Source of the DNA: Planctomycetota bacterium
Lineage (GTDB): Bacteria; Planctomycetota; Planctomycetia; Isosphaerales; Isosphaeraceae
NCBI GenBank assembly: GCA_021791715.1
Contig: JAJYWB010000015.1
Span: forward strand, 30,925 to 94,924
Reading direction: 5' to 3'
Length of the DNA: 64,000 nucleotides
Shown: positions 17,156 to 26,640 of the stretch, in pieces
Position numbering within the stretch: position 1 is the first letter of the stretch
Layout of the letters: each line of letters begins with the position of its first letter
Position numbers and translations under genes: made by a program
The notes under the pieces: model-generated
The model's database searches: none
Told to the model about the DNA's origin: nothing
Seen by the model: the letters and a program-made list of their open reading frames with translations, nothing else

Positions 17156-20100
17156 TCAGTCGCGAAAGATTTTCGATTCGCGCCGCGCCGCGGGTCTTTT
17201 GAGCATGTTCGATACCGGATGGAGAGCCTCGGGGCTGAATTTGGGAAGCGAGGGCGTTCCCGTCACGTGAATCGCCAAAATCCTTCCGCCAACCTCGCGC
17301 ATCGCGTCGCTGACGAGGGGAATATGAATCGCATCGCGACCGTAAAGGATGCTTAAAAGCATGTCGAGCTCGCCGCGCGTGTCGAGCGTTCCCGATCCCC
17401 TTAAACTGAACGCGTCTCCTCGAAATATAATTGGATTTAGATACGCCTGGCCGTTGACGACACGAAAGATCACGTCGGCCGAATCGAACAGCGTTTTGGT
17501 GGCTGGAGAAAGGTTGAGAACCTTGATCAGGCGAAGGAATCCCGGCAAGGTTCCCAGGTCGCCCCCCGTGATGTGCGCCTCGCCTTCTCCTTGCAGGCCG
17601 TGGATATCGGCGCCGACTCCCGCGAGCCGAACGCGCCCCCACGCGATTCCGCGGAACGTCTGACGCCCCGCGATCGTCTTGGCGTATTCGGCGAGATCGG
17701 CGTCGGCGAGTCGGAGATCCGCCGAGTATTTCGTCGTCGCCTCGAGCCCCACCTCGACCGTCCCCGTCAGGTTTCCCCCCAGCAACCTTCCCGAAAGATC
17801 TTTGGCGACAACTTTTTTATCATGCGTTGAGATCTCAATATTTCCATGAACTCCCGTGATTTGTTGATCAAGAACCTCGACGCTGTCCATGTTGATCGCG
17901 CACCGCGCGACGAGTTCGTCGTTGAGGTAAGCTCCCGTGAAATGATCGAGTTGACCCTGCATCAGCCGGATCGGCAAACCCGTCGCGAGCGTGTTGCCGT
18001 TAAGAACGACGAGCGCGTTTTTCCACGTGCACCACGTGGGCTCGGCGGGATTCCCCGACCAGCCGAGCCGAAGCCGCTCGGCGTCGATCGCCAATGTTTT
18101 GCCGTCGTCAAGTTTTAACGCGAATTGCGCCATCACTTTTGGCATTAATTGTCGTAATTGCGCCTCCATGCGAAAGTTGGAGACGCGGAGATCGCTCACG
18201 CCGAGATCGAACCGGCCGCTGTCCTCGACGCGAAACGTCCCCGACGCGAACCGCACGGGGGCGTTCAAAAACTGAAAACCGACGTCCTGCATCGTCACCG
18301 CGCCGTTATGAAAAACGAACAATCCGTTGACGTCGTCCATCGACGGAAAAACGAGCGTTCCTCCCGGCTCGCCCGGCGAAGCGAACCGCTCGATCACGAG
18401 CCGAACCCGCGTCCCAGGCTCGGGAACGATCCGTAATTGCGTATCCTGCCTGCCGGGACCGAACGCGATCTTGGCGTCGACGCGGCTCGATCCCATCGGA
18501 TTGAGCCGACTCCACGACTTTCGATAAGCCTCGGGAAGCGAATCGCGCAATTGTTGATCGAACGGCAAATTGCGACCGTGAAGGTGAATCTCACCGTCGA
18601 ATCGATCCCCCTCGATCTTCCGCACCCAACCGTCGCCGGTAATGATCGCTTGACCGTTTGATCCCTTCATATCTCGAAATAACCACGAATCGGGATTGAT
18701 GATCAACGTTCCCGCGAGATTCGAAACCGGATACGGCAGCCCGTCCCAGCGGATCGAACAGCCGCCGTCGAGCGCGAGCCGCGCCGAGACCGCGACCTTT
18801 CCCGTCGGATCCAAAACGCCGGGCGGATTCCTCACGATGTCGACGTCGGCTCGCACCGTTCCAGTCGGGTGAAACTGATCGACGACTGGGCGAGCGATCG
18901 CCGGGAGCGCGTCGAGCAGCTTGGCGTCGATCGGCACGTGATCGGCGTGGAGATGAAGCTCGACTCGAGCGTTCGGCCCGGGACGGTCGATCACTCCGAC
19001 CGCGGTCGCGGCCTCGCCGCCGATCGTCGTCGACAGGTCGATCTTGATCCGGTCCCCCTCGCGCGTGATCGTCCCTCCCACATGTTCAATCGCATAAGGG
19101 AACAAGTGATATTTCAGGCCGACGTCGAGCCGATCCCCCCGCACGCCGAAGCCGATCGGCCCGCCGAACGTCTCGCGCCGCGCGTGAATCGCCAGATTCG
19201 CTCGCCCGCTCGGTTTATAATCGTTCCACATGCCCGCGAACTCGGCGGGTATCCAATCCCGCAAGCGACGGTCGAATTCCAAATCGACAATTTGTATGTT
19301 GATATCAAATGGTGATTTTGCCGAGTCGGTCTTGTCGATCTCGCCCCACGCGCGTACGGTCGTCGGTCCGTTGTACCCCTCGGCGCGGTCGACGACGATC
19401 GACCCGTTCTTAAACCTCAGTTCGGCCGAAGCCTCGCTGATCGGAAACGGCGCTTTTGAACAATTGATCACACCCGCGTGAAGCCGCGCCGAGCCTTCAT
19501 AACTCCAGGTTTTGGAGATTCGCGGATCGTAAGCGAGCTTGTCGAGCGAAACGTCGATCTCGCCTCCGGAGAGCCCCGATTTTTCGAAGATCCCGCGCGC
19601 CTCGGCGGGCAAGCGACTTCGTAACGTTTCGCCCACGACGAGCTTCGAAAGCTCCCCCTTGAGCGTCAATCGACCGCTCTCAATATGAACAGATCCCTCT
19701 ATTTGAATGCGATCGAAAACGTCGCCCCGCGCCGATCCTTCGATCGCGAGCAGATCCCCCGGTTGCGGAGTCATCCTTAGTGAAACGTCGCGCAGTACGA
19801 CGACGCGAGACGCCTTGGCGTCTTCGGTCGCGAGCTCGACCGTTCCCTGCTGGATCAAAACGAGAGGCGCGACCGCGCCTTTGACACGTTGAAAAGGCTT
19901 CGCCGCGAGCCCCTCGAAATTCCAACTCCCGTCTCGCCTGCGTCTCAAGCGAATCGTCGGCTGAGCGATCACGATCTCGCGCGGGATGAACTTGCCCGAA
20001 GTCAATCCTTTGGGATCCTGCTCGATCTTCATCCACGGAATCCGCAACGCCAAAAAATCGCGGCCGTCGATCGTTTGCCATAACATCAAATGCGTTAATT

Positions 20101-20305
20101 CCACCTGTCCAGACATCGGCCGAATTTGAACCCGACTGAGATCGAGCCGAGCGCGCTTCAAATATTTGGCGGCCTCGATCCGAACGATCGACGCCAGCCT
20201 GCCGCTATCGGTTAGATACGCGTAGCCGATCCACGCCCCGCCCCCCGCGATCAACGTGAAAAATAAAATCGTCAATCGGATCCAACGTCCGCGCCGTTTT
20301 CTCAT
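17156..20305 (-). CDS. AsmA-like / DUF3971-type large envelope protein
   Basis: A 1049-residue protein with one N-terminal membrane anchor (RWIRLTILFFTLIAGGGAWIGYAYL) and a long periplasmic body. It is built of repeating beta-rich segments of the AsmA/TamB bridge-like type, for example VGVIDRPGPNARVELHLHADHVPIDAKLL and a late segment ending AIHVTGTPSLPKFSPEALHP. AsmA relatives are thought to move phospholipids between membranes. The ATG at 20305 is chosen over an upstream ORF start because GGAGG precedes it and it overlaps the stop of the upstream glycosyltransferase (ATGA, 20302-20305). The C-terminal GRDAIHIPLVSDAMREVGG region matches AsmA C-terminal domains. Lipid transfer is inference. 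Confidence 0.82.
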   Translation of the reverse strand: MRKRRGRWIRLTILFFTLIAGGGAWIGYAYLTDSGRLASIVRIEAAKYLKRARLDLSRVQIRPMSGQVELTHLMLWQTIDGRDFLALRIPWMKIEQDPKGLTSGKFIPREIVIAQPTIRLRRRRDGSWNFEGLAAKPFQRVKGAVAPLVLIQQGTVELATEDAKASRVVVLRDVSLRMTPQPGDLLAIEGSARGDVFDRIQIEGSVHIESGRLTLKGELSKLVVGETLRSRLPAEARGIFEKSGLSGGEIDVSLDKLAYDPRISKTWSYEGSARLHAGVINCSKAPFPISEASAELRFKNGSIVVDRAEGYNGPTTVRAWGEIDKTDSAKSPFDINIQIVDLEFDRRLRDWIPAEFAGMWNDYKPSGRANLAIHARRETFGGPIGFGVRGDRLDVGLKYHLFPYAIEHVGGTITREGDRIKIDLSTTIGGEAATAVGVIDRPGPNARVELHLHADHVPIDAKLLDALPAIARPVVDQFHPTGTVRADVDIVRNPPGVLDPTGKVAVSARLALDGGCSIRWDGLPYPVSNLAGTLIINPDSWLFRDMKGSNGQAIITGDGWVRKIEGDRFDGEIHLHGRNLPFDQQLRDSLPEAYRKSWSRLNPMGSSRVDAKIAFGPGRQDTQLRIVPEPGTRVRLVIERFASPGEPGGTLVFPSMDDVNGLFVFHNGAVTMQDVGFQFLNAPVRFASGTFRVEDSGRFDLGVSDLRVSNFRMEAQLRQLMPKVMAQFALKLDDGKTLAIDAERLRLGWSGNPAEPTWCTWKNALVVLNGNTLATGLPIRLMQGQLDHFTGAYLNDELVARCAINMDSVEVLDQQITGVHGNIEISTHDKKVVAKDLSGRLLGGNLTGTVEVGLEATTKYSADLRLADADLAEYAKTIAGRQTFRGIAWGRVRLAGVGADIHGLQGEGEAHITGGDLGTLPGFLRLIKVLNLSPATKTLFDSADVIFRVVNGQAYLNPIIFRGDAFSLRGSGTLDTRGELDMLLSILYGRDAIHIPLVSDAMREVGGRILAIHVTGTPSLPKFSPEALHPVSNMLKRPAARRESKIFRD

Positions 20306-21723
20306 CGGTTCGATCCTCCAACGCCCGCGTCGCCGCCGCGGAACTCGATCGATCGCTCCGAACCGCCTGAAAAACGCCGAAACAACTTGTCGAACCCGAT
20401 CGCCGCCAAAACGAACGACGGCGCCTCGGCCGCGACGCGATACCGAACCGAACCGACGAATATCATATGTATTATTGCAAAATAAAGAATAGGTCCGAGC
20501 GTGAGAAAAAGCGCACGCGGGTCGCGTCGCCGATCCCACGCGCCGTAAAGGATCAACAGATAAAGCGGAACCGTTACAATCGCCCCCGCGATTTTCACCC
20601 ACGCGCTCGACGCGACCTCGGCGTTCGGCCAGGGGCTGAAATAGCGACCCGCCTTGGCGATCGCGAGCTCGACGACACGCCGCGGCGAGCCGGTCGCGAA
20701 CGCGAAAGCGCGTCGAGTCAGCTCCGAATCTTGATCAATCTCGTCGAGCGGCCAGACGTCGGGATCGTTCAAAAAATCCATATTGCTGGAACCGTCGGCT
20801 TTGGGATTGAGCCCGTCGTAAAGGCTCGCGCCCGCCCAGATCGCTGTCGGAACGAACCGACCGAACGCCCGCTCGTTCCGAACCCACCAAGGCGCCATGA
20901 CGACGATCACGCCAAGTACGATCAGAATCGAACCGGCTAGCGGTCGTTTCCAGTATTGAGATATTGTTTTTCCATAAATCAACAACCAGGCGATCAACGA
21001 TAATGGAACGAAAAGCGCCCACGAAGGTCTGACGAGAATGAGAGCCCCGTGAGCGATCCCGATTCCGAACGCGAGCCCCGCGAACGATCTCCACCGAACG
21101 CGATCGTCGCCGCGCCACACGACCGCCGTTCCCCAAAGCGCCGCGAGCGAAAGGGGCGCGAAGAGAGCCTCGGAAAGGATCAGAACCGATAACGACGCGT
21201 GATAAGGTTCCAAAGCGGCGATCCCCGCGGCGATCCACCAGATCGGCGGAAGACGGTGGAATCGAGGTTGAGCCGATCGTTCGGCTTCCGAGTTGGTGCG
21301 GCGCTCGTCCTGCCGAAATCCTTTTTGAAGACGATCGAGATCAAGAGCTTTAACGAGCCCGACCGTCAGCCAAACCGACGCGGCGCCCAAGATCGCCTGC
21401 GCGATCCTCACCGGCATAACGCGATCGCCGAAAATCGCCTGAAACGCCGCGAGGAACAGCGGATACCCCGGAGTTCGCAGCGCGAGATGCGGAATACCCC
21501 ATTGCGAGATCTCGTAAGGCGTTCCGTGGACGATCGTTTGCGCCAATCGCCAATAAACCTCGGTATCGGGAAAGAGGCAAAGCCGTCCTCGTTTTTGGAC
21601 GTACCATTGAACGAGACAAGCGACGATCAGCCTCAGCATCGTCGCGGCTTCGAGCCAGGGGCCGAGCCGGTACGATTGAGGAATCGAAGCGATTCGCTCT
21701 TTCCTTCCCATCCATTTGGACAT
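20302..21723 (-). CDS. GT39/ArnT-like membrane glycosyltransferase
   Basis: Polytopic GT-C type glycosyltransferase, 473 residues, expected to use a polyprenyl-phosphate sugar donor. The first extracytoplasmic loop holds the acidic motif FPDTEVYWRLAQ, followed by LRTPGYPLFLAAFQ, both typical of the PMT/ArnT/dolichyl-P-Man families. About ten hydrophobic helices follow, such as ILGAASVWLTVGLV, LLIYG and SWALFVPLSLIAWLL. A soluble loop with DPDVWPLDEIDQD lies between helices. It is the first gene of a two-gene minus-strand unit and overlaps the AsmA gene by four bases. The in-frame second ATG (residue 5) is an alternative start. Acceptor unknown. Confidence 0.82.
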   Translation of the reverse strand: MSKWMGRKERIASIPQSYRLGPWLEAATMLRLIVACLVQWYVQKRGRLCLFPDTEVYWRLAQTIVHGTPYEISQWGIPHLALRTPGYPLFLAAFQAIFGDRVMPVRIAQAILGAASVWLTVGLVKALDLDRLQKGFRQDERRTNSEAERSAQPRFHRLPPIWWIAAGIAALEPYHASLSVLILSEALFAPLSLAALWGTAVVWRGDDRVRWRSFAGLAFGIGIAHGALILVRPSWALFVPLSLIAWLLIYGKTISQYWKRPLAGSILIVLGVIVVMAPWWVRNERAFGRFVPTAIWAGASLYDGLNPKADGSSNMDFLNDPDVWPLDEIDQDSELTRRAFAFATGSPRRVVELAIAKAGRYFSPWPNAEVASSAWVKIAGAIVTVPLYLLILYGAWDRRRDPRALFLTLGPILYFAIIHMIFVGSVRYRVAAEAPSFVLAAIGFDKLFRRFSGGSERSIEFRGGDAGVGGSNR

Positions 21724-22125
21724 GCGCGCATCCCGCCCATCCTGGGCCGGGGAATCCTACGCACAAGCGGCGTTTTCGGTCAATCGCGAAAGGCGTGCGA
21801 ACGAAGAGAATGGATGGACGAGAGCGAGTCGTCCGAACGGGAAAAGCTTCGATCCAAGCAATGTATCTAGGTACGCAACTATGTAAATATCTTATCGTTC
21901 GTGAGCTTGCTATAATTATGATTACGACCGAAAGAGTGCGTTAATATATTTATAGATGTATGAATACGAAACTTGATCGATTCAAGTTATGCATGAGAAA
22001 GCCGATTTCGCCGTTGAAGTACGAAGAGATGAAAAATGCTACTAGATAAATTTCTTTATAATTAAATACAAAATATCTTTAGGTTTATTTTCAAAATTGT
22101 TATTGTAATATATGATCTTTGTTTT
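21724..22125. other. AT-rich intergenic region, no gene seen
   Basis: About 400 bp between the glycosyltransferase start and the 3' end of the AI-2E transporter, both minus strand. From about 21860 to 22120 it is strongly AT-rich compared with the coding DNA. No open frame, hairpin with a T run, or tRNA-like cloverleaf was found. It probably holds the promoter of the glycosyltransferase-AsmA unit. Confidence 0.5.
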
Positions 22126-23277
22126 TTAACGAGGAAATATCTCCACGCTTTCGGCGAGCCGCGAGGTTTCTCGGTCGGTTTCGATCGCCGCTTGGGCGTT
22201 CATTCGTTCGAGCCTGGGATCGCTCCGTTCCTGGCTCATCAGATCGGCCCACGGTCGCATGTCGGGAATTTCCTCAAGAATCAACTTGATGCTCGCGGTG
22301 ATCGGCATCGCCAAAATCAAACCCACCAATCCCCACAAAAAGCCCCAAAATAAACATGTGATCAAAACCGTCGTGCCGTTTAAATCGAGCGATCGACCCA
22401 TGATGTAAGGCGTGACGACGTATCCCTCGAGCCCGACGATCGCCGTGAAGACCGCCGCGACCAAAATCGCCGATCCCAACGATCCCGTCTGTCCCAGCGT
22501 CAGCACGACGGGTATCGACCCGCCGACGATCTGGCCCACATACGGAACGTAATTCGTCACCGCGGCGATCAACCCCAACACGAGCGCGTAATGCACGCCC
22601 ATCAGCCACAAAGAAACCGAAAGCACCATCCCCAGGCCGAGATTGATCAGCGTGCGCGCCATCAAAAACGCTCGCACCTTATGCGTGATCGATTTCAGCG
22701 TCCGCTCGGCCGATTCCAGATCCCCCACGGTCGGCGTGAACAACCGAATCACCTTGGGCGCCAGCATCTCCCCCTCGGCCAATAAAAATAACACCAAAAT
22801 TAAAACAACAAATCCTTCAATCAATACATACGTTAGATCGCTAAAAGACTTGCGCAAGCCCTGAATCAAAAACGCGTTCATATCTCCCAATACGTTGATC
22901 GTGTGCGGATCGGGGAGAACGCCGCGGAGGATCGGATGATCGCGATACGCGTCGTCGACCCGCCTGCTCATCTCTCCCGCCATCTCTTTGACGTCGCTCG
23001 AAAGAGTTTCCGAGGCCTGAATCAGGCTTTCGGTCGTCAGGCTGATCACGTAAAGCCCGATCAATCCCGTGAGAAAGAAGAGAAGCACCGCGGCGCCCGT
23101 CGCGTTCAATTTGAGCACCCGGCGCATCGCAGTCGTCACCGGCGAAAAGAGGCACGCCAACAGTAAAGCAAGCGCGATCGGAATCAGGATCGATCGCAAT
23201 AAATATAGCGCCGTCATGCAGCCGAGAACGGCCAGAACGACCAAGGCCGATGTCGCGGTTCGCGATGTTCTCGCCAC
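22126..23277 (-). CDS. AI-2E family transporter (PerM/YdiK-like)
   Basis: Integral membrane protein of 383 residues of the AI-2E exporter/PerM family. Start: a GTG at 23277 with GGGAG 5-6 nt upstream. Early paired helices (ALVVLAVLGCMTALYLL, ILIPIALALLLACLFSPV) are followed by an extracytoplasmic coiled region (TLSSDVKEMAGEMSRRVDD). A C-terminal helical bundle carries the family signature NYVPYVGQIVGGSIPVVL and FWGFLWGLVGLILAMPITASIKLI. Substrates differ among family members, so export of a signalling molecule is not claimed. A polar tail of about 45 residues ends the protein. It is monocistronic as far as seen. Confidence 0.92.
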   Translation of the reverse strand: MARTSRTATSALVVLAVLGCMTALYLLRSILIPIALALLLACLFSPVTTAMRRVLKLNATGAAVLLFFLTGLIGLYVISLTTESLIQASETLSSDVKEMAGEMSRRVDDAYRDHPILRGVLPDPHTINVLGDMNAFLIQGLRKSFSDLTYVLIEGFVVLILVLFLLAEGEMLAPKVIRLFTPTVGDLESAERTLKSITHKVRAFLMARTLINLGLGMVLSVSLWLMGVHYALVLGLIAAVTNYVPYVGQIVGGSIPVVLTLGQTGSLGSAILVAAVFTAIVGLEGYVVTPYIMGRSLDLNGTTVLITCLFWGFLWGLVGLILAMPITASIKLILEEIPDMRPWADLMSQERSDPRLERMNAQAAIETDRETSRLAESVEIFPR

Positions 23278-23369
23278 GTCGTCTCCCGTCGTGTTCGGCT
23301 TCAGAATTCCTCAATCGCTTCATAGCATATCATCGATCGTCGCGATCTTTATGACAAGATAGACCGAGC

Positions 23370-23480
23370 GACCAAGATCGGCGGATCGACCAATGATCGG
23401 ATGACCGACCAAAGATCGGCGGAGCGTCTACGACCCGCGGCGCGACCAAGATCGGCGGCGCCTCCAAAATCGGCTGAGAT
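23370..23480. repeat. Degenerate 18-bp tandem repeat
   Basis: About six units with the core GACCAAGATCGGCGG start at 23370, 23388, 23407, 23425, 23444 and 23462, a period of 18 to 19 bp. Alternate units are best conserved (23370, 23407, 23444), which gives a higher-order period of 37 bp. It fills the gap between two minus-strand membrane-protein genes. No reading frame here looks used. Confidence 0.65.
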
Positions 23481-23521
23481 TCCAAGAGAGACCGCTCGGC
23501 GAGTTCAAAGCCTTTGATCGA

Positions 23522-24676
23522 TTAGGATACGTTTATCGATTCGCCTTCGACCCGAGCGGCGCCTTGAGGAATCACCCCCTCTCGCAATCTGTCGCCCGCG
23601 ATTATGCGTGTTCGATCGGCGACCTCGGCCATCCGCTCGGCGGAGACGAATCGGCGGAGCATCATCCGAAATTCCGTGTCGATTTCTTCGATCGTCTCTT
23701 CGACCGATCGTTCGCTCGGCCACGAGGCGCGCTCGAAGCCGTGCCACGTTAAGCGGAGCGGCCATTTTCGCGCCTCGGCCGATTGATTGAATCGGTCTTG
23801 AACCCGCAAACCCCAAACGACACCCCAGCGATCGCGGAACCAAAACCAAATACGTTCGGCGTCGGTCGAACGTCGCCGATACCGAGCCGGCAAGGTTCCA
23901 GCCACCCACGCGAGCCAAACCGAAGTCGCGTATGCGAGCGGTATCGCCAGATAACAAAGCGATCGACCCGTCGGCGTGAACCGATCGGGCGCCGTTACGA
24001 GCCGCCATTCAATCGCCAGGCCGATCGCCGCCACGAACGCCGCCGAACCGAACTTCGTGGTCGCGTAATTCGTCGTCCCCATCACGATCAACAACGCCAA
24101 AAAGACGTTCCAGGGAAAATGAAGCCGAACCGGCCGCAAATGAACAAGCAGCGGACCTATACCTTCTTCTTGATACCATGTAAACAAGAATATACTTACC
24201 ATTAAGCATGTTAATATAGCCCACGCTCCCGTACCGGGACGACGCGCGTTAAGCACCGCGACGAGCGCCGCGATCACCGAAAGCGAGGCGATGAAGTGAA
24301 CGAGTCCGGCGAGGTCGCGTCCGCTTGAAATCGGCTCGTCCGCTCCGACGAGAAGCGCGATCGCTCCTGAACCTAACGCGACAAAACCCCACGCGATCAC
24401 AAGTCGAGCCGCGGTTCCTCGGCAGCCGATCCAACCTCGAATCAGCGGAATGAGAGTTAAAAGCCAAGCAATGAGTACGTATCTCGCGCTCGATCCCGGA
24501 GCGAAACCGACCGCGATCCAACCCGTTACCAACGCCGCGAGGTGAACGACCATCGCGGCGATTTCCACCCGGCGCGTCGCTTTCATCCGAAAAAATCGCC
24601 TCGGCTCAATAATTTGGGGGCTATAGAAAATTTGGGCAAGCAAATTCGTTTGACTTCGGGTCGATTCGGTTGACAT
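23522..24676 (-). CDS. Multi-pass membrane protein of unknown function
   Basis: Not recognised as a named family. The product is about 384 residues with eight or nine hydrophobic helices (for example MVVHLAALVTGWIAVGFA, LVHFIASLSVIAALVAVL, NVFLALLIVMGTTNYATTKF). A cytoplasmic-looking C-terminal region is rich in Trp, Arg and acid residues (RIWFWFRDRWGVVWGLRVQDRFN, SVEETIEEIDTEFRMML). The start at 24676 has no clear ribosome binding site and overlaps a candidate promoter for the divergent gene. The ATG at 24586 (MKATRRVE), with GAGG 12 nt upstream, may be the real start and would leave an N-terminus just before the first helix. Divergent from the HEAT-like gene. Confidence 0.75.
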   Translation of the reverse strand: MSTESTRSQTNLLAQIFYSPQIIEPRRFFRMKATRRVEIAAMVVHLAALVTGWIAVGFAPGSSARYVLIAWLLTLIPLIRGWIGCRGTAARLVIAWGFVALGSGAIALLVGADEPISSGRDLAGLVHFIASLSVIAALVAVLNARRPGTGAWAILTCLMVSIFLFTWYQEEGIGPLLVHLRPVRLHFPWNVFLALLIVMGTTNYATTKFGSAAFVAAIGLAIEWRLVTAPDRFTPTGRSLCYLAIPLAYATSVWLAWVAGTLPARYRRRSTDAERIWFWFRDRWGVVWGLRVQDRFNQSAEARKWPLRLTWHGFERASWPSERSVEETIEEIDTEFRMMLRRFVSAERMAEVADRTRIIAGDRLREGVIPQGAARVEGESINVS

Positions 24677-24679
24677 AAT
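24650..24679 (+). promoter_or_regulatory. Candidate sigma-70-type promoter for the HEAT-like gene
   Basis: TTGACT (24650-24655) and CATAAT (24674-24679) are spaced by 18 bp and lie about 40 bp before the ATG at 24720, in the right orientation. The match is good by consensus. The element overlaps the presumed N-terminus of the divergent membrane gene, which argues for that gene's shorter start. Confidence 0.45.
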
Positions 24680-24719
24680 TGTATCGGCATCAAGATCGAC
24701 CACACAGGGAGTATCGGCG

Positions 24720-25670
24720 ATGATTTTGGTCAAACGACTCGCGTCGGCGTTTATTTTGGGATTGATCGGTGTAACGGCGGTGTACGCGAACGGACATCAT
24801 CGCTCGAAAGTCGTCGAAACGGCGTGTTGTGAAACCTGCGGGGTAAGCGAGCCTGGTTTGGCCGCGGATCTGACGGCTCTTTCGACGAATCCCGACGAGC
24901 ATGAACGGACGCGAGCCGCTCGTAATTTGAAGAACGTCGATTGGCGCTGTCATCCCGAGGTCGTCGCCACGTTGTCGACGGCTCTTATGGTCGATTGTTG
25001 CGGAAGCGTGCGTCGCGCCGCGGCCGAATCGCTGGCCAAAATGGCGCCGTGCACGCCCGAGGCTCACATGGCCTTATCCAAGGCCGCTGCGAGCGATAAG
25101 AGCCTGCGTGCTCGACTTTGGGCCAAGAAGGGGCTCAAACGCATCGGCAAACGCTGCAAGGCGCCATGCTCGGTTTGCGGTACAACGCTTGTTCAAACGA
25201 CTCCGGGAGTGATCGTTTCGCCTCAAGATGAAACGGGGTCGGCGGCGCCGCTCGAGCCCGCTCCCGAGCCTTCGCTCACCCCGCTTCCTGGGGGTTCATC
25301 GGCGGTCACGCCCGGCGACGAGGCGCCTCCGCCCGTTCCCTCGCCTTCGATGAGAAACGTCCCGGAAGGATCGGGTTCGCGTGGAACGCGACAATTCCCG
25401 AGCGATTCGATCATGCCGGCGCGACCGACTCCTCCTCCCTTGCCGAACGCTCCAGGCGGGCCGGGGGCTCCGGGCGCCGCGCCGGGGCAAGCCGCTCCGT
25501 TCTTATCGCCGATCCCTCCAGGAGACGACATGCCCGCTCTCGAAGCTCCCGCGTTTCGCCGCGTCGAGCCGACCGCACGCCGCGTCGAGCCCACCGCGTT
25601 TCGTTACCGTCCCAATCTTGCACCTTTGTTGCTTCCTCCCGCTCGATCGCCGTTCAATCTCGACGACTGA
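24720..25670 (+). CDS. Secreted Cys-rich HEAT-like protein with Pro-rich tail
   Basis: A 316-residue exported protein of unknown function. Residues 1-23 form a signal peptide (VKRLASAFILGLIGVTAVYA, then NGHH). Residues about 40-140 contain two or three HEAT-like helical repeats (HERTRAARNLKNVDW, SVRRAAAESLAKMAP, RARLWAKKGLKRIG) with paired cysteines (CCETCG, DCCGS, CKAPCSVCG) that could bind metal or form disulfides. The C-terminal half is Pro/Gly/Ala-rich and ends with a short direct repeat RRVEPTARRVEPTAFR. The ATG at 24720 has GGGAG upstream. A scaffold role is a guess; similar HEAT plus Pro-rich exported proteins are common in planctomycetes. Confidence 0.8.
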   Translation: MILVKRLASAFILGLIGVTAVYANGHHRSKVVETACCETCGVSEPGLAADLTALSTNPDEHERTRAARNLKNVDWRCHPEVVATLSTALMVDCCGSVRRAAAESLAKMAPCTPEAHMALSKAAASDKSLRARLWAKKGLKRIGKRCKAPCSVCGTTLVQTTPGVIVSPQDETGSAAPLEPAPEPSLTPLPGGSSAVTPGDEAPPPVPSPSMRNVPEGSGSRGTRQFPSDSIMPARPTPPPLPNAPGGPGAPGAAPGQAAPFLSPIPPGDDMPALEAPAFRRVEPTARRVEPTAFRYRPNLAPLLLPPARSPFNLDD

Positions 25671-25808
25671 TCGCGAAGAAAGCCGGATGCGGTTTACATT
25701 TTGAATCGTCGATCGGAAGCGAGCCCTTCATGGAGCTTCTTCCGATCGATTTATCATTATGACGATTCTCCGTTGAATTTCCGCGTTTTTCGGGGCGAAC
25801 GACCCACG

Positions 25809-26291
25809 ATGGCGACGTTTTCCGAACCCGATCATCCGTTGTTAAGCGAATACCGCGTCGTCGCCTCGTATCCCGTCCATTGGGGCGATCAAGATGCGTT
25901 TGGTCATGTGAACAATACCATTTATTTGCGTTGGTTTGAATCGGCGCGGATTTTTTATTTTGATTCGATCGGCGTTTCGGATCATTACGAGGCGACCAAG
26001 ATCGGCCCGATCATGGCGTCGATTCGTTGCGATTATCGGTTCCCTGTGAAGTATCCCGATACGATCCAGGTCGGCGCTCGTGTCTCGAAGATCGGCCGGT
26101 CGAGCATGACGATGGATCACGCGATCGTCAGCCTGAGGCACGGCTTGATCGCCGCCGAGGGAACGTCGACGATCGTCGTTTACGATTACACGAAGGCGAA
26201 ATCGACCCCCGTTCCCGACGCGATCCGGAGCGCGATCGCCGACCGCGAGGGGCGATCGTTCGATCCTCCCGCGCCCGCTACTTCGGGTTGA
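25809..26291 (+). CDS. Acyl-CoA thioesterase (4HBT/YbgC-FcbC family)
   Basis: Hotdog-fold thioesterase of 160 residues acting on CoA thioesters. The diagnostic N-terminal active-site block HWGDQDAFGHVNNTIYLRWF has the catalytic Asp followed by the HVNN tetrad, and RIFYFDSIG is also typical. RCDYRFPVKYPDTIQVG follows. The frame is open from a TTG at 25701, but the ATG at 25809 gives a normal family length; its ribosome binding site is weak. Cytoplasmic. Substrate chain length cannot be told. A very short candidate open frame overlaps its stop (26288). Confidence 0.92.
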   Translation: MATFSEPDHPLLSEYRVVASYPVHWGDQDAFGHVNNTIYLRWFESARIFYFDSIGVSDHYEATKIGPIMASIRCDYRFPVKYPDTIQVGARVSKIGRSSMTMDHAIVSLRHGLIAAEGTSTIVVYDYTKAKSTPVPDAIRSAIADREGRSFDPPAPATSG

Positions 26292-26404
26292 GCCTAGCCG
26301 ATCGAAAAGCGATCGACGATATCGATCGGCTTGATCGAATCAACGATCGGATCCTCGACGCGAAGGCTTGGAAGGAATTGATCGAAGGTCCCGACGCTCA
26401 TTGA
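26288..26404 (+). CDS. Possible 38-residue coupled small protein
   Basis: A TTG at 26288 overlaps the TGA of the thioesterase and opens a 38-codon frame ending at 26404. The product is strongly charged and helical in look (DDIDRLDRINDRILDAKAW, then KELIEGPDAH), with codon use like the neighbours. No ribosome binding site is visible, so it would depend on translational coupling. It may be chance, since this frame is also open through the upstream gene. From 26405 to 26640 the DNA is AT-richer and shows nothing further. Confidence 0.25.
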   Translation: MSLADRKAIDDIDRLDRINDRILDAKAWKELIEGPDAH

Positions 26405-26640
26405 AAAGCCGATCCCGACGCTTCGTTGGATCGACGCATATAAGCATTTCATTAATATTAAATCAATAAGACATGCTTTTGAGTAATTAAGATCAATTGA
26501 ACGATCGGGTCGCCGGCGCGAGCCGAGGCGTTGCTCAAGGCTTGATCGTCTTTTAAACTGAGTGATCGATCGAAGCCGAAGTTCGGGTCGGACGTTAAAG
26601 ATTGCGACGCGAACCGAAATCACCATACGAGGACTCGCTC

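Noticed and set aside
26294..26626. 110-codon minus-strand frame between the thioesterase and the gamma-glutamyltransferase genes
   Set aside because: No ribosome binding site, no motif and codon use that does not match the neighbours.
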